A stretch of 64,000 nucleotides of DNA from Straminergon stramineum (Eukaryota; Streptophyta; Bryopsida; Hypnales; Calliergonaceae). Positions 12,481 through 24,265 of the stretch are shown here, piece by piece. The stretch covers positions 23,486,248-23,550,247 of the forward strand of contig OY987266.1 of assembly GCA_963920665.1 (NCBI GenBank), read 5' to 3'. Made by a program: the position numbers and the translations under genes. The notes under the pieces were generated by a model. The model did no database searches. It was not told the DNA's origin and saw only the letters and a program-made list of their open reading frames with translations. The first letter of the stretch is position 1, and each line of letters opens with the position of its first letter.

Positions 12481-13046
12481 CCCCTAAAGGACAATTGTCC
12501 GTTGAATGGACAATTGAAATCCGGGTAGGTTCCTATGAAGTCAATTTTGGTTGGATGTTCACAAATTTTTGACACAAGGTGTAAACATGTACCCCCTAAG
12601 TGGAAATATAAATTTTTTTTCGATCAGATGCTCGGATCAAAAGTTGTGCTGCCCCGAATTTTTTTTTTAATCGGACAGCTTTTGCAAAACTCCTCCTTTA
12701 CTTCTAAAATTTTACAGGTATCTAATTTACATGATTTCAGATACAAATGTAAAAAAAAATAACCATGTATAGTGTAAAAATCTCACTTTTACAGGAGTTA
12801 AAGTCTGCTGGCCCTGTCGGGCAGGGTCAAAAAAAAACTTTTTCTTCTAACTTCGAACGTTATAATCTTTCAATCCATGCGGTCAAAGTTTCTGAAATTT
12901 TTTCCACATATTCCCATAGTAGTCTAGTACAAATTTGTACGGTTGAATTTTGAAAAAAAACATTTTTTTTTCATTTTTTTCTTACTGTTCTAAGAAGTGG
13001 CAGTTTTTCACAGTTTGTGTCCAAAATGTGCCTTGTCCTTTAGGGG
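12481..13046. mobile_element. TTAA-family element, 566 bp
   Basis: Left end CCCCTAAAGGACAA and right end TTGTCCTTTAGGGG are perfect inverted repeats of 14 bp. Flanks are TCAA (12477-12480) and TTAA (13047-13050), consistent with a TTAA duplication with one later substitution. The interior is AT-rich with no transposase. The reading frames in it (12535-12762, 12765-12953) lie wholly within the element and look fortuitous. Confidence 0.8.
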
Positions 13047-13050
13047 TTAA

Positions 13051-13513
13051 TGCAAGATTTCACAAATTTCTTTCTACTCTGCCCCATGCAGTTCATATCC
13101 CCAGAATCTAATCCTCGGTATATTTCCCAAAGCTTAAGTAAGAGTAAGTTAATCAAATCGCATTTTGAGAATTGCCTCTTCTGTTTCTGTTTCACCCTGG
13201 CACCTCCCATGTCAAACTTAGATCTAGGATCCCCAAACCCTTACCCTAAAACTTTGCGCAATTGAGAAGAAGGAAAAAGTTTCTCTCATATTGAAAATTA
13301 GAAGAACAATTCATGATTGAGTAAGTTACAAAATTGAAGTATAAGATATGATTCTCCCCACCTTGAGTTTGTGATTGCCAGGATCATTTTTCTGAAATTG
13401 AACTGCTACATGATCCCCTATATTAAGATAAGCTTCCTCATTCAAGAATTGCAGATTCAGAAACCCTAAACCCCTGCTCAATTAAGTAAAAGGGAAAACT
13501 TTACTAAAGAAGA
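13051..13513. other. Intergenic, nothing recognised
   Basis: AT-rich sequence without inverted repeats or recognisable coding. Confidence 0.5.
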
Positions 13514-13707
13514 CTACACTGAATAGGGGTATTAAGGGGACCCATACTAATTAATTGACATTCCACACTAAATAAATATCTACCTTTATTGTACATCAAT
13601 AGTTATTGGAGTGTCCGGGAGATGTACATCATGTTTCAAATATCTACAGTTTTCTAGAATCAATCCCTTTAATTTTTTGGTCCCCTTAATACCCTTATTC
13701 AGTGTAG
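13514..13707. mobile_element. Hairpin MITE, 194 bp, 27-bp termini
   Basis: The 27-bp ends, starting CTACACTGAATAGGGG, are inverted repeats with one mismatch. AAGA occurs directly on both sides and may be a 4-bp target duplication. The superfamily is not assigned. Confidence 0.7.
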
Positions 13708-15588
13708 AAGATTGTCCCTTGGGGCGGCTGAATCAATGGCTGTCATTTTGGGGGGCTATGAAGCATTACATTGACAGTAGTGTGAGGGTTCTTCAGTTTT
13801 TTTCACTCAAGATCGACAACAGGGGTTGAACTCCAAATGTTTTTTTGAAAAAAAACAATCAACGCCATTGGGGCTGGGCACTTAACTCCTGAAAGCCCAA
13901 GGTTAGGCCTTTTTAGGTTTGAAAACATCATTGCTTTTGAAGTGTTATGGATGTAAATGCCACTAAGGTATAGAAATCTCAACCGTACAATCTTGTAGTG
14001 TACTTGTATTTTGTAAGTGACGTGGATCAAATTTGAATTCATTTGGCCACATAGATTGTAAGATTGTTGAAAAAAAATGCTGAAATTTTCCTAGCAACAC
14101 ATTTGGAGGTGAAATTCGATTTCTAAACCTACTCAAATGAAAAAACTTTAAACTATTAAGTCCTTCAAACACAGCATACAAACACATTGGTGAAAGAAAA
14201 TATCATACAATTGACTCATTGTGTCTACAAAATGGCTTTGAAATGTCAAAAAAATAGCAAGAAAAAAGGCAAAAAATACATTTAAGGTTGAACATCCTTC
14301 TAATAAAATGCTTCTCAATCACTCATACCTTCTTGGATTGATATGAAATTCCTTGCAGATTGAACACTAAATTTTATCTTGAGTAGGGAGTGTTAGGCAC
14401 AAAAGTGCTTGCTACTTTTATGCTTATTGTCGATGTCAATGACAAGTCATTGTGATGTTGTATATATAACAACATTTCTTTTATGCAATACAAGTCTATT
14501 TCCATGACCAATGACTAACATCAAAGTTTGGAGGGATTATCAAACCTTGATCATGGTTGTAGCTTTGTATTGCAAAAAAAGAACTCCTAGTATGTAAGTT
14601 GGCAATCACTAGTGGAGAATCTAAGGGGAGAGTCAAATTGATGTAGGATGTGATGCCTTAAAGCCCCCTCAACTTTTATATCATTCTTGGGTCATTTACA
14701 CAAGGTATTAGCAAAAATAGAGTGTTTAAAGTTTAATAAATGTGAGATTGTCCAATGTTTTAGGAAAATATAGATTTTTAAATAGTCGGGTAAGGTTTGG
14801 TATGATGTTAAGTTTGGTTGGAAATCTTTGGTCATGTAGTTGGTATTGAATGAAAATTAAATAGAAATTGTTCATAAATCCAATCCAACCACACTTCAAC
14901 TCTTTTTTTAAGGTCAATAAATAAAGAGAGTCGGGATATTGAATTGGTTTGAATATTTACTTCAATTTGGAAACCTTAATCTTGTGTACCAAATTTGTTA
15001 ATATTGAGTGCAAACAATCCATATATAATATATATTGGATGACCTCTAAGTCAAATTTAGCAAAATAGATGCCTAACCTATATGAAATGCTTGAATTTTT
15101 ATTTTTTATTTTTCAAAAATAGACATATCTAAGACGATGTTATAGCAATTGAAATTATAATTTTTCAACAATGTATGAATTTCTTATGAGTTTTTTAAGT
15201 ATATTGTTCAAACATACCAAAAGAGTCACTAGAGTGCATTCATAGTGGTAGTAAGCTTATTACCCACCTAAGTTGATTGCATATTATTTTTTCATAGACA
15301 TCCACTATACATTGAATAGAAATAGTTATATTTTTTGAGAGATAAGGATATCCAAAGTGAAGTACCCTACATGTAGGTCGATTTCATAAATAATTCGGGA
15401 AAAATTGGAACATGTTTAAAATATGACAAATTGTACAAGTATTTCTAAAAATCTGAGAAAATTTGATTGTTGCCAATTCTAAATATTCAAAAATTATTCT
15501 AGAGAGAATTTAGAAAAATGAACGCATTAACACATAAACAGAATAAAAACATAATTGCAATGAGGAATGTTGAAAAAATGGGAAGAGC
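13708..15588. other. AT-rich intergenic
   Basis: No gene. 15160-15300 resembles 3450-3640, an old dispersed repeat. Nothing else recognised. Confidence 0.5.
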
Positions 15589-15590
15589 TA

Positions 15591-15922
15591 AGGTAAGAGG
15601 CTCAAAATTCACTCGATCAAGCTCTAAAACCACTGACCTCCTCAAATGTACACTTTTTGTACATGGTATTTTTTCATCTATAGAGGGGTGTACCAACAAT
15701 GTACATTTGAGGAGGTGGGCGGCTATAGAGCCCTTCACCATTTTAACTTCAAAAATTCATAACTAATTCTACAAAGCTCCAAAAAATATGAAACAACGTG
15801 GGGTTAGATGTCAATTCCTCTTGTCTTTCAAAGAAAATTTACTAAAAAAATATTTCAAGAAGTTTCACCTCCCCAAAATTCAGTTTCAGCTCTTAGATAG
15901 GCACTTTATGGACCTCCTACCT
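15591..15922. mobile_element. AGGTAGGA-family MITE, 332 bp
   Basis: Ends AGGTAAGAGGCTC and GACCTCCTACCT are imperfect inverted repeats, flanked by TA at 15589-15590 and 15923-15924. The interior matches 33890-34215, and in reverse orientation 31065-31390 and 49792-50120. A second palindrome (about 15619-15732) lies near one end. Confidence 0.8.
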
Positions 15923-15924
15923 TA

Positions 15925-17153
15925 TGTGCCAAAAGTCAATATAATTTGATCAAGCTGCTGAATTTTCTGAATGCCAAAATTAATATATTTCGACACCCAA
16001 GTGCCAAATTTGACCTGAACATACAATATCAAATTTTGATTTTTTTAATTCTCAATTTCTTTATGAGATTGGAGAACAAACAAACTTCTAGGGAAACATA
16101 TTGTGCAAAGGGCCATTATTGAAGTCTCCACTCTAACAAGGGAAGCAGAGCATCATTTTGCTTTGAGAATTTGCAGATTTCTTCCTAGCTAACTTGAGGC
16201 TCTACTCTAACACAATCCCTAGATTTTCTTTGCAAAGAAAATTTGTGTTATGGGATTTAAAAGCCCAACAAAGTGACCTTGTCAAAGCTATGAGGTATTG
16301 AAAAAAAGCATTTTGTTCCACTTTGCAAGCTTTATTTACATTACTTTCAATCTGAAATTTTTTACATGTGACCTTAATACCAATCAATAATAAGATTGTT
16401 TGTTTACAAATCTTATCAAATGAATAAAATTGATTTATAGATCTTTTAACACATGACCCTCAAATTTTTGTTTTAGGAAATATTGGGAGTACTTGTCAAT
16501 TCTTGACATGCAAAACAAGTATTAGTAACTCATTAGAAAAAATTTTACTTCAAATTATATAGAATTTTTTTGTAACAATACATAATTGTGAGATTGGTCT
16601 ATTTGTGATACAAACTACGATGACACCAAGATTTCAAAATCAATATGATTCATAGATGTGTTGCAATTAGGTCTCCATAGATGCCCGTGTAGTATATTAG
16701 GCAACTTCAAACTCCTTGCTCTTGCTCTTAATTTTAGTCATAAAAATGATCTTTAGGGGATTTTGACTTCAACAATGAAATGAGGCTTATCAAGTCTAGT
16801 TTCTCTTCTACTATGAAAGTTTGAAAAATTCTTGACATTAAATATTTTATTGCAATTTGAATTTTGGGTATTTAAAAATGATCCACCAATTTTCTACTTA
16901 TAAAACAACAACAAAAGAATTGATTTATACTAATTTCTGATGTTCTCTACCATAACATAGATTTATAGAGAAACTTTTAGATCTTTTGCAATGTAATAAG
17001 TATTTCATATGAAGTGTTTTTCATTTTTTCTTCAAAAATTCAAAGTAATTTCAAATTTTCACCAAAAAGAAATATTTTTTTATTATCTTCCTGAAGATAT
17101 GCAACTTATAAAGACTATATTGAATTTACCTATATGTTTATAGGGTCCATTCT
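15925..17153. other. AT-rich intergenic, nothing recognised
   Basis: No gene, inverted repeat or coding fossil identified. Confidence 0.5.
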
Positions 17154-17402
17154 TTGAAGGGCCAGAGTGGATTGCCCCCCTCGCTCGTCCCCCAAGTCAA
17201 TTTAGGGATGCATGTCAAAAAAAGACCCCCTATTTTGTGCTTCAATAACTTAGCTTTTGTAGCTCTCTTAGCTAATCTAGGACCTCTGATTGCAAATATG
17301 AATTCAAAATTTGCAAATATTATCATGCATGACAAATAAAAAATTTCAAGGTTTTCCCTTGGGGACAAGCGAGGGGGTGTCAATCTACCCCGACCCTTTG
17401 AA
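17154..17402. mobile_element. MITE-like element with GC-rich imperfect termini
   Basis: The left end TTGAAGGGCC..GGATTG..CCCCCTCGC pairs with the right end GCGAGGGGG..CAATCTACC..CCCTTTGAA over about 40 bp with mismatches. The core CTAGGACCTCT..GCAAATATGAATTC is shared with 36865-37110, 905-1125 and 10795-10965. Target duplication not determined. Confidence 0.6.
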
Positions 17403-18246
17403 TGGTCAAAGTGTCCATAGTAGGTGTAGTTTTCTTCAAAGAATATGAGAATCGGTCTGAGATGACCCTAAACTACCGGGTGATGGAGGAGAGGTACCCA
17501 AACCAAATGGCATGGTTCCGGGTTCAATACCTGGCCACAATAGGTTCTTTACCTTGCGTGAAATCAGCCTCTCTTCCTGATGGACCCCCTTGCAGTGTGT
17601 TTCCTAAACACGCTTGTTTAAAAAAAAGAAGAATATAAGAACATTTTCAACATGGTGTGTAAATTCAAAACTCTATATAATCTAATGATGCTCCACCAAG
17701 TTGGTCTGTCCTAATCTAGTTGGCAAGAATAATGCACCATCCGTGTTGCTACAAAATGTTGATTCCGTCAGGTGTACAAACTACGTTCTTGTCAAGGGCA
17801 CAGGAGAACAAACAATCACTACAAACAAAGACCTCTTCGCAGTAATGATGTGCACTAGACTGCTTGCATAGCTCGAGCTAGCCAAGCTAGCATTTCCAAC
17901 TGCCATAGATCCTTGCCAACACATCTTTTTGTCAGCTACAGTACGCAGCAGCGCCAAAGTTGTGTGCAGCAGCCAGGCCATATAAGCTTAGAATGTGTTG
18001 AGTATTTTTCAGGTCTGCAGTATTTTTCAGTTGGTACAATTACTACCCTCTAACTTAGTAGTCCTCAAAGACGGACAGCTGACCCAATTGGGTTCTTTAC
18101 TGTCACTTGTACCAGGCAGATTCAACAAAAAGTTCATGAACCTCGGGAAGCTCAAGCATACTAAAAAAATATATAGATTTCCAAACATCAAAATTGTGTT
18201 GGAATCATAGTGAAGAGTAGTAGTACTTGATCATCATAACATCTAT

Positions 18247-18291
18247 ATAGATATAGATATAGATATAGATATAGATGTGTGTGTGTGTGTG
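18247..18291 (+). repeat. Compound microsatellite (TAGATA)n(TG)n
   Basis: About five TAGATA units pass directly into about eight TG units. Confidence 0.9.
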
Positions 18292-18779
18292 AAATTCAAA
18301 ATCATACAACAATTTAGATCTTTTCTATACACTATCTACTATCTAGTGCTGCCATTCTTGGCTTTGTTGAAATTATAGCTTTGAATTTTTTTGGGTATAT
18401 TAGAATGAGCAATTGCAATTGCTGTAGAGATCCTTGATCCTATACCTTTTGAATTGTTTGGATCATTTTTTGCTTGTTCTTTTGACCTACTCTGGTGCCG
18501 TAACAAATATTTGACTATCTTCCAAAGGTTCTCTATGGTGAATTAGGAGGCAAAACGAACTTCTCCCTACCATGAGTATGCCTCCACTTCTCTGAAAGTT
18601 GTTGTATGATATTCAAGTGCACTTTACTATGATTCCTATGCAATTTGCAGTTTGTAAATCTAGGTGTTTTCAAGCATGTGAGAGCATCTTGAAGTTCATG
18701 GAATTTTTGATAGGGAAATTTGCTTGGGAAGAAAAATTCATACAAGTATTGGACTCAACTATATGATACCCAACAACCA

Positions 18780-19045
18780 AGTTATGGACATTCTATTGTG
18801 CACAATATTGAATACAATTGGCATTTTTTTGTCTTGCATGATAGACATTCAATTCTTATGCAATCCCAATCAAGCATACTAGCAAGTTCCAATCCAAAAA
18901 AACAAAAATCCATTTTTGGTGAATTATTTCATTTCATATTCATAGTTTTACTTGATAATTGATTGAAAAACATCATTGATGAATTTAAAATTTGAATTTC
19001 ATAGATACATATATATATAGAGAGAAAGCATCTATATGCACATCT
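18780..19045 (+). repeat. Extra copy of the 19.3-kb foldback left arm
   Basis: It shares GAATACAATTGG, CAATC..AATCAAGCATAC, TTTTTGGT..ATT, GATAATT.ATTGAAAAA and GATGAATTT with 19375-19560, in order. It is a direct copy with no partner arm beside it. Confidence 0.6.
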
Positions 19046-19299
19046 TTAATTTTCATAAGAACCCATTAAATAAATTAAAAAAATCTATGAAGAATTTGAT
19101 ACAAAGTGTTGTAAGATCAAACTTTGTAAAATAGATATTTGTATATTTAACTAGATTTGAGCAAAGTAATTGTACTATCATGGTCAAAGGTATAAAATTG
19201 GTCAAAGTCTAAGGATCAAATAGAAAAATCAAATTACAATTGTATTCTATATTTTGGAAGATTACTAGAATGGCACAATAGGGTGTCCATAACATAGTT

Positions 19300-20185
19300 G
19301 CCAAGTATTATACAATAGGGTACAATAGTCTTACAAATTGCCAATTTGAGCTTTTTAGGGTTTTTTGTACAATGTAGAATACAATTGGTATATTTTGGTA
19401 AGCATAATTATCATTGTATCCTTACACAATCCAAATCAAGCATACCAAATTTCAATTTAGAAAAAACAAAATTCCCTTTTTGGTAAATTTTCAAAGTCAA
19501 TTTTCATGGTTTTACATGATAATTCATTGAAAAATATTGGTGATGAATTTTTTATATTTGATTGTAGAGATGTGTAGGAAACATTCATACACTCATCTTT
19601 CTTTCAACAAGCATCTCCCAAATTTTTCACAATTCCTTTTGTAGAGATTTCAATGTTGAAGTGACAATGCCCAAATTTGATAAAATAGATATATCTCTTT
19701 ATTATAACAAGATTTCTTTATTTTCCCCTTAGAGGATAAGTAATTTTGTATATGTGAGCATTATGATACTATTACTTTGCCAAAATCTAGTTATCCTCTA
19801 AGGAGAAAATAAAGAAATCTTATTATAATAAAGAGATACATCTATCTTACAAACTTTTTTGGAGATGCATGTTTAAGTAAAGATGTGTGTATGGATGCTC
19901 CCACATATTCATGCAACTAATTTTTTTTTTAAATTCCCCCCACTAATTTTTTTCAATAAAATATTATGTAGAACCATGAAAATTGACTTTAAAAATTCAC
20001 AAAAAAAAATTTGGTTTTTTGAAACTAAAATTTGGAATACTAGATTGATTGAAATTGCATGAGAATTGAGAATTAATTATGCAACGTGAAAAATTCCAAT
20101 TCTCTTCTATACTAAACAAAAATCTTTGAACAACAAAAATAGGTAGTTTGTAAGATTATTGTACCCATTTGTACAATACAATAAG
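19300..20185. mobile_element. Long foldback element with inner hairpin, about 0.89 kb
   Basis: The outer arms pair over roughly 380 bp with gaps: left GGGTACAATAGTCTTACAAA against right TTTGTAAGATTATTGTACCC, and left TTTTCATGGTTTTACATGAT against right TATGTAGAACCATGAAAA. An inner, much better preserved hairpin joins ATCTCTTTATTATAACAAGA (near 19692) with its inverse (to about 19837). Target duplication unclear. Long arms suggest a Mutator-like or foldback origin, which is inference only. Confidence 0.6.
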
Positions 20186-21339
20186 GAAAGAGACCCTATT
20201 TGTGCTTGCAATTCAGAAGGTACATTATAGGTGCTACAATGTACTGATAGTGAACTTTTAGAGTTTCAAATGTTCTATATTGATACATGGTGGCTACAAA
20301 GACAATCAAATAGTCATATGGCACAAATAGGGGCTCTTACCTTACTCAAGCAAAATCCTCACTCCTCATTTCTTTTTTTTCTCAGCATTCTAAGGTAGGC
20401 ATAACTACCCACTATTGTCCCCTTTCCAATTGCTTACCCTATCCATTGGCAATCTTCTCCAAGATTTGAGAGGTGAAATGTTGGCAAGTGTAAAGAGTAA
20501 ATACAAATAGAAAAAGGTAGATAATTCTAGTGACAACCTTTAGGTTAAAGATTATTTATACAATTTTTCTATTGCATGACATATATATATTATCATTTTT
20601 TTTGTTATATATTGAGTATAAAGGGTCCTTTTGTGGTAGAATTGCGATATTGAAATCAATGATAATTTGAAGCTACATAACTAAAATTTATGTAATTTGA
20701 AGCCACTATTATTTTGAAATCATTTTTGTCTATTTTTTCATCTATTTCAAGTTTGAATTCATTACAACAGTTGGTTGGGCACCTTTTTAAATTTATCTTC
20801 ACATTTATAATGCATTTGGACTCCATCACTTTGATATAGGATCTACTTATGGCAATAGTTGTTTTTAGCTTGTTGATGTTTTGTGTCCTTTCATCCAAAA
20901 TGCATTTGGACTTTAGTTCATTGAACATAATCTTCTCTTCTAGGATGCAATAGGCCACCACCATTCAAAAAGTGCCCAATTAGGCTAAATCCTTGTTTTT
21001 TGAGGTATTACAAGTTCATAAGTTCAAATTTTTATACATTTATGTAGTGTAGTAAAATTTTGTTCTTTTTACTAATTGTCTTAGTAATGTAAAAATGCGG
21101 CCTTTTACTACTTGTCTTTAGGAATGAATAGAGAAGGAATGAACAATTAGACAAAGGATTCCAAAAGAGGTAGTTTGGCTGGATTGGAAGAGTGACAATT
21201 TGTCTTAGCATTGGTTGGTATTCAGGTATTGCACCTTTTCTGTGGCTTAAGATAGACAACTGGTCATTCTTTCCTTCCTTCCCCACTTCGAATTAAGCTA
21301 TCTCGTGTCTATAGCTCTCAAGTTTTTGATATACTGTAA
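20186..21339. other. AT-rich intergenic, nothing recognised
   Basis: No gene or clear element. 20656-20964 is open for 102 codons on the minus strand, but it is low-complexity and without a recognisable domain. Confidence 0.45.
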
Positions 21340-23250
21340 ACTTTTTGAATATTGTAATAACAATTCATCTTTTTGAACTAATTGTCCAGCACTGTAGTGC
21401 TGTGGTGTAGTGTTGTGATCCAGTGATTGGATCAGTTGGTTGTGTGTTAACCTAGTGATTGGGTTGTGTAATCTTTTGTCTATGTGTGTGTCTGTCACAA
21501 ATTGTTGAATTAAGTGGGAAGTTATTGGATGTTTGCAGTAAGTTGTGAAGTGAAATTTTCCTATGACCAATTGTTATGTATGAATGTATGTATTGTATGT
21601 GTGTGAATTGTAATTGTTAAGTGTCTTTCAAGCGTGAATTGTGACACTGGCTTGGAGACAAATTGTCAACTGAAAAGTTAAAAAAATTAAAGGAACGAAT
21701 TGACTAAGGAAGGCGAACATGGAGCCAAGCTATGAAGAACTGGTTGAAAATTAATCCATACTTGGTAAGTTGATTTTCAACAAATTGTCTTATTTGTAAT
21801 CCTTGTGTATATAAGAGGTAGGACAAATTGTCTTACTTTGTATTGGATCCAGTGATTGGACCAGTAGTTTGTCTACATCAATTTGATTTATGTGGGTTGT
21901 ATACCAGTGATTGGGCCAGCCACTTAGTGATTCAATTGTGAGAAAACAATTTGCTTTGTATTAGTTTTGTGTATGTGTGAGTGTGAGGCTGATCCAGTGA
22001 TTGAATCAGTTAGCTTGACAAATTGTCAAAAGGAATTATAGACTAGTGATTGGGTTCGTCTAAGTTATATTGTAAACAATTAGTTGTTGTTATTAATATG
22101 ATTCAGTGATGATGTTAAATAAATTGGAAATTGTTAAATGTTGAGAACAATTGAACAAATTGTATAACATGATGTGGATTTTATGTTAGACTAATCGTCT
22201 GGTTTAACATGTATATTGAACAGTGAATGCTGTGGAATTGTGTTAGACAGGGAAGAACAATCTAGATGCAGACAAATGGATTGTTTTTTTGTGAATTAAA
22301 TTGAATTGTGAATTGGAATTATGTATGTTTGTCATTGTTATGTGTAAGAATTAAATCATTTGATCCTACATAGAATGAGGTTATCAAATAATCTTTATAA
22401 GTGATCATTAAGTTTGTGAAAGAATTAGTTACCGATTGGAAATTTAATAAATTGTCTTTTGATCTCTAATCGATAGTTTTTGAAGTAACTATACAAATTG
22501 TCAAAGGGCTGATTTGGAAGAATTAATGTGAACTAGTGATTAGTTCATAAGGAGTGAGTGACTGGGATGTAAGAGTGCCCTGGTTTTGTGAAGATTGAGT
22601 AGGACTAATTGTCTTACCAATTAGCACAGTGAATGTGCAGAACAAGTAATAATAGCAAACGAATTAAAAGTTTACTTTGCAAGTTGTGAGAATTAATCAA
22701 ATGAAGTGATTTCATTGTGGATAAGACAATTAGTTTGAGACTTAATTGAATTGGTCAGGTTAGTGAGAGACTACGGGCCTTGGTTTGATTTCTGAATCAA
22801 AGGTGAATTGTGTACTTTGACAAATTGTTTGTGAATGTGAAGAGTAACTTAAGCTTGGTGAATGCATTGCAATCATGCCCTGCATTAGATAGGGACAAAT
22901 TGTTGTAGGACTGGGACAGATTTCTACTCATCTAAATTAGTAATCAGGCTAGCTAAATAGTGATTGGACAAATTGTCTTGGTAACGCAAATCACCAGTAA
23001 TTGAGGAACATGTGTACAAATATATATATATACACTAAGTGAATGTTATATCTGCATTCGTCTAGTTTAGATCATGCGCATGACAAATTGTGGTCAAACT
23101 TGACAAATTGTTGAAAAACTCCCCTGGAATACTAGGCAGGACTGGGACTGCATTTCACGCGTCCATAGCATTATTTAATGGACTGGCCACCAAATTACAC
23201 TCGTGGGTATAAGAGTGAATGCGTATTTCCTTGTTGTTTGTGAAATATTG
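21340..23250 (+). repeat. G/T-rich, C-poor block with two interspersed motifs
   Basis: The plus strand is rich in T and G and poor in C over about 1.9 kb. Variants of CAGTGATTGG recur about ten times (near 21420, 21452, 21847, 21904, 21993, 22045, 22535, 22952). ACAAATTGTC variants recur at least twelve times (near 21659, 21783, 21826, 22020, 22492, 22966, 23084). Spacing is irregular. No reading frame is preserved. It could be the non-coding leader or LTR of a retrotransposon. Confidence 0.6.
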
Positions 23251-24265
23251 TAGTAAATCCCATTTTAATCGTAAAAACAAGTGACTCTAGTCACAAGACG
23301 TTAGACTACTTGATCATTCCCTTGGATTTTGAACCCCTATACTAGTTCTCTGGGTTTTTGTAGAAGTAGCAAAATCTAGACTACAATTTACAAATTTAAA
23401 TCTTTATCCTAAAGTTTTGTGGTGTTTAGAGGCCAAAACTGCTTCAAATACTTGTACCCAAATCAAGGCTAAAATCTTCTTTAACAAATTCAACCAAGGA
23501 ACTTTTGACTAAGTTGATCAAGTACATACTTCTAAAATTTCAAAGTGAAAATCCTCATTGATTGCAAGTTCAATGTGTCTAGACTTTAAAAGGTAGGTTT
23601 TCCAAGCTCTTTCCAAAGGTGTTTTGAATTTCAATATTTATCTTATAAAAAACATGTATGTGCCATAACTAGTGCATTTAGTCAATATGGTGGAAAATGT
23701 TTTAAAAGCACATGTAAAAAGAAATTGAATTTTTTTTCATATTCATCTATAAAAAATTTATAAAATATAAGGTAGATGGATAAAAAAAAGCTAATAAATT
23801 TTACAAGAAATAGAGAATTATCAATTCTAATGGTGAAAATCAATGTTCAAAATTTTTTTGGAGCTCTTCCAACTCATTCCATCCTTCCACAAAAATGGAC
23901 AAGGTTTTTTCAATGGTCACCAGTTGCATCATCTTAATCACAAAAAATACTAGTTTATTTCCTACAATATCAATTTCTCATCAAACAATTTCATCTAAAT
24001 TGGAATTGGCATTGGCTAAATTTCTAAATTCCTATAATACCAAAAAAATTCCAAACTGAAAGTACTAAATGAATATTGAAGCCTTAGTAGGGATTGAACC
24101 TAGTAAAGCCCTTCACTATTTGAAGGCCAAGGATTCTCCCAACTCATCTAAGATGGAGTGGAGATTAATAATGGAAATTTTGCATGAAATCAAACAAGTT
24201 TAGGAATCAAAGTTTTCACCTTCTTCAAATGGTTCTTTTGATGCCTTTGTAAGATACCACTAAGG
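23251..24265. other. AT-rich intergenic with a TTAA-family left-half relic
   Basis: 23400-23860 resembles the left part of the element at 33037 (GGCCAAAACT..TTCAAA.TACT, then AACAAATTCAACCAAGGA). No termini remain. No gene. Confidence 0.4.

Larger units (their letters stand above)
17403..19299. other. Intergenic with a microsatellite and one repeat arm
   Basis: 17640-18000 is of mixed composition and may be unique sequence, but no gene is recognised. A microsatellite lies at 18247-18291. 18780-19045 is an extra copy of the left arm of the foldback that follows. Confidence 0.5.

Noticed and set aside
12535..12953. Two adjacent plus-strand frames
   Set aside because: Both lie inside the non-coding TTAA element 12481-13046.
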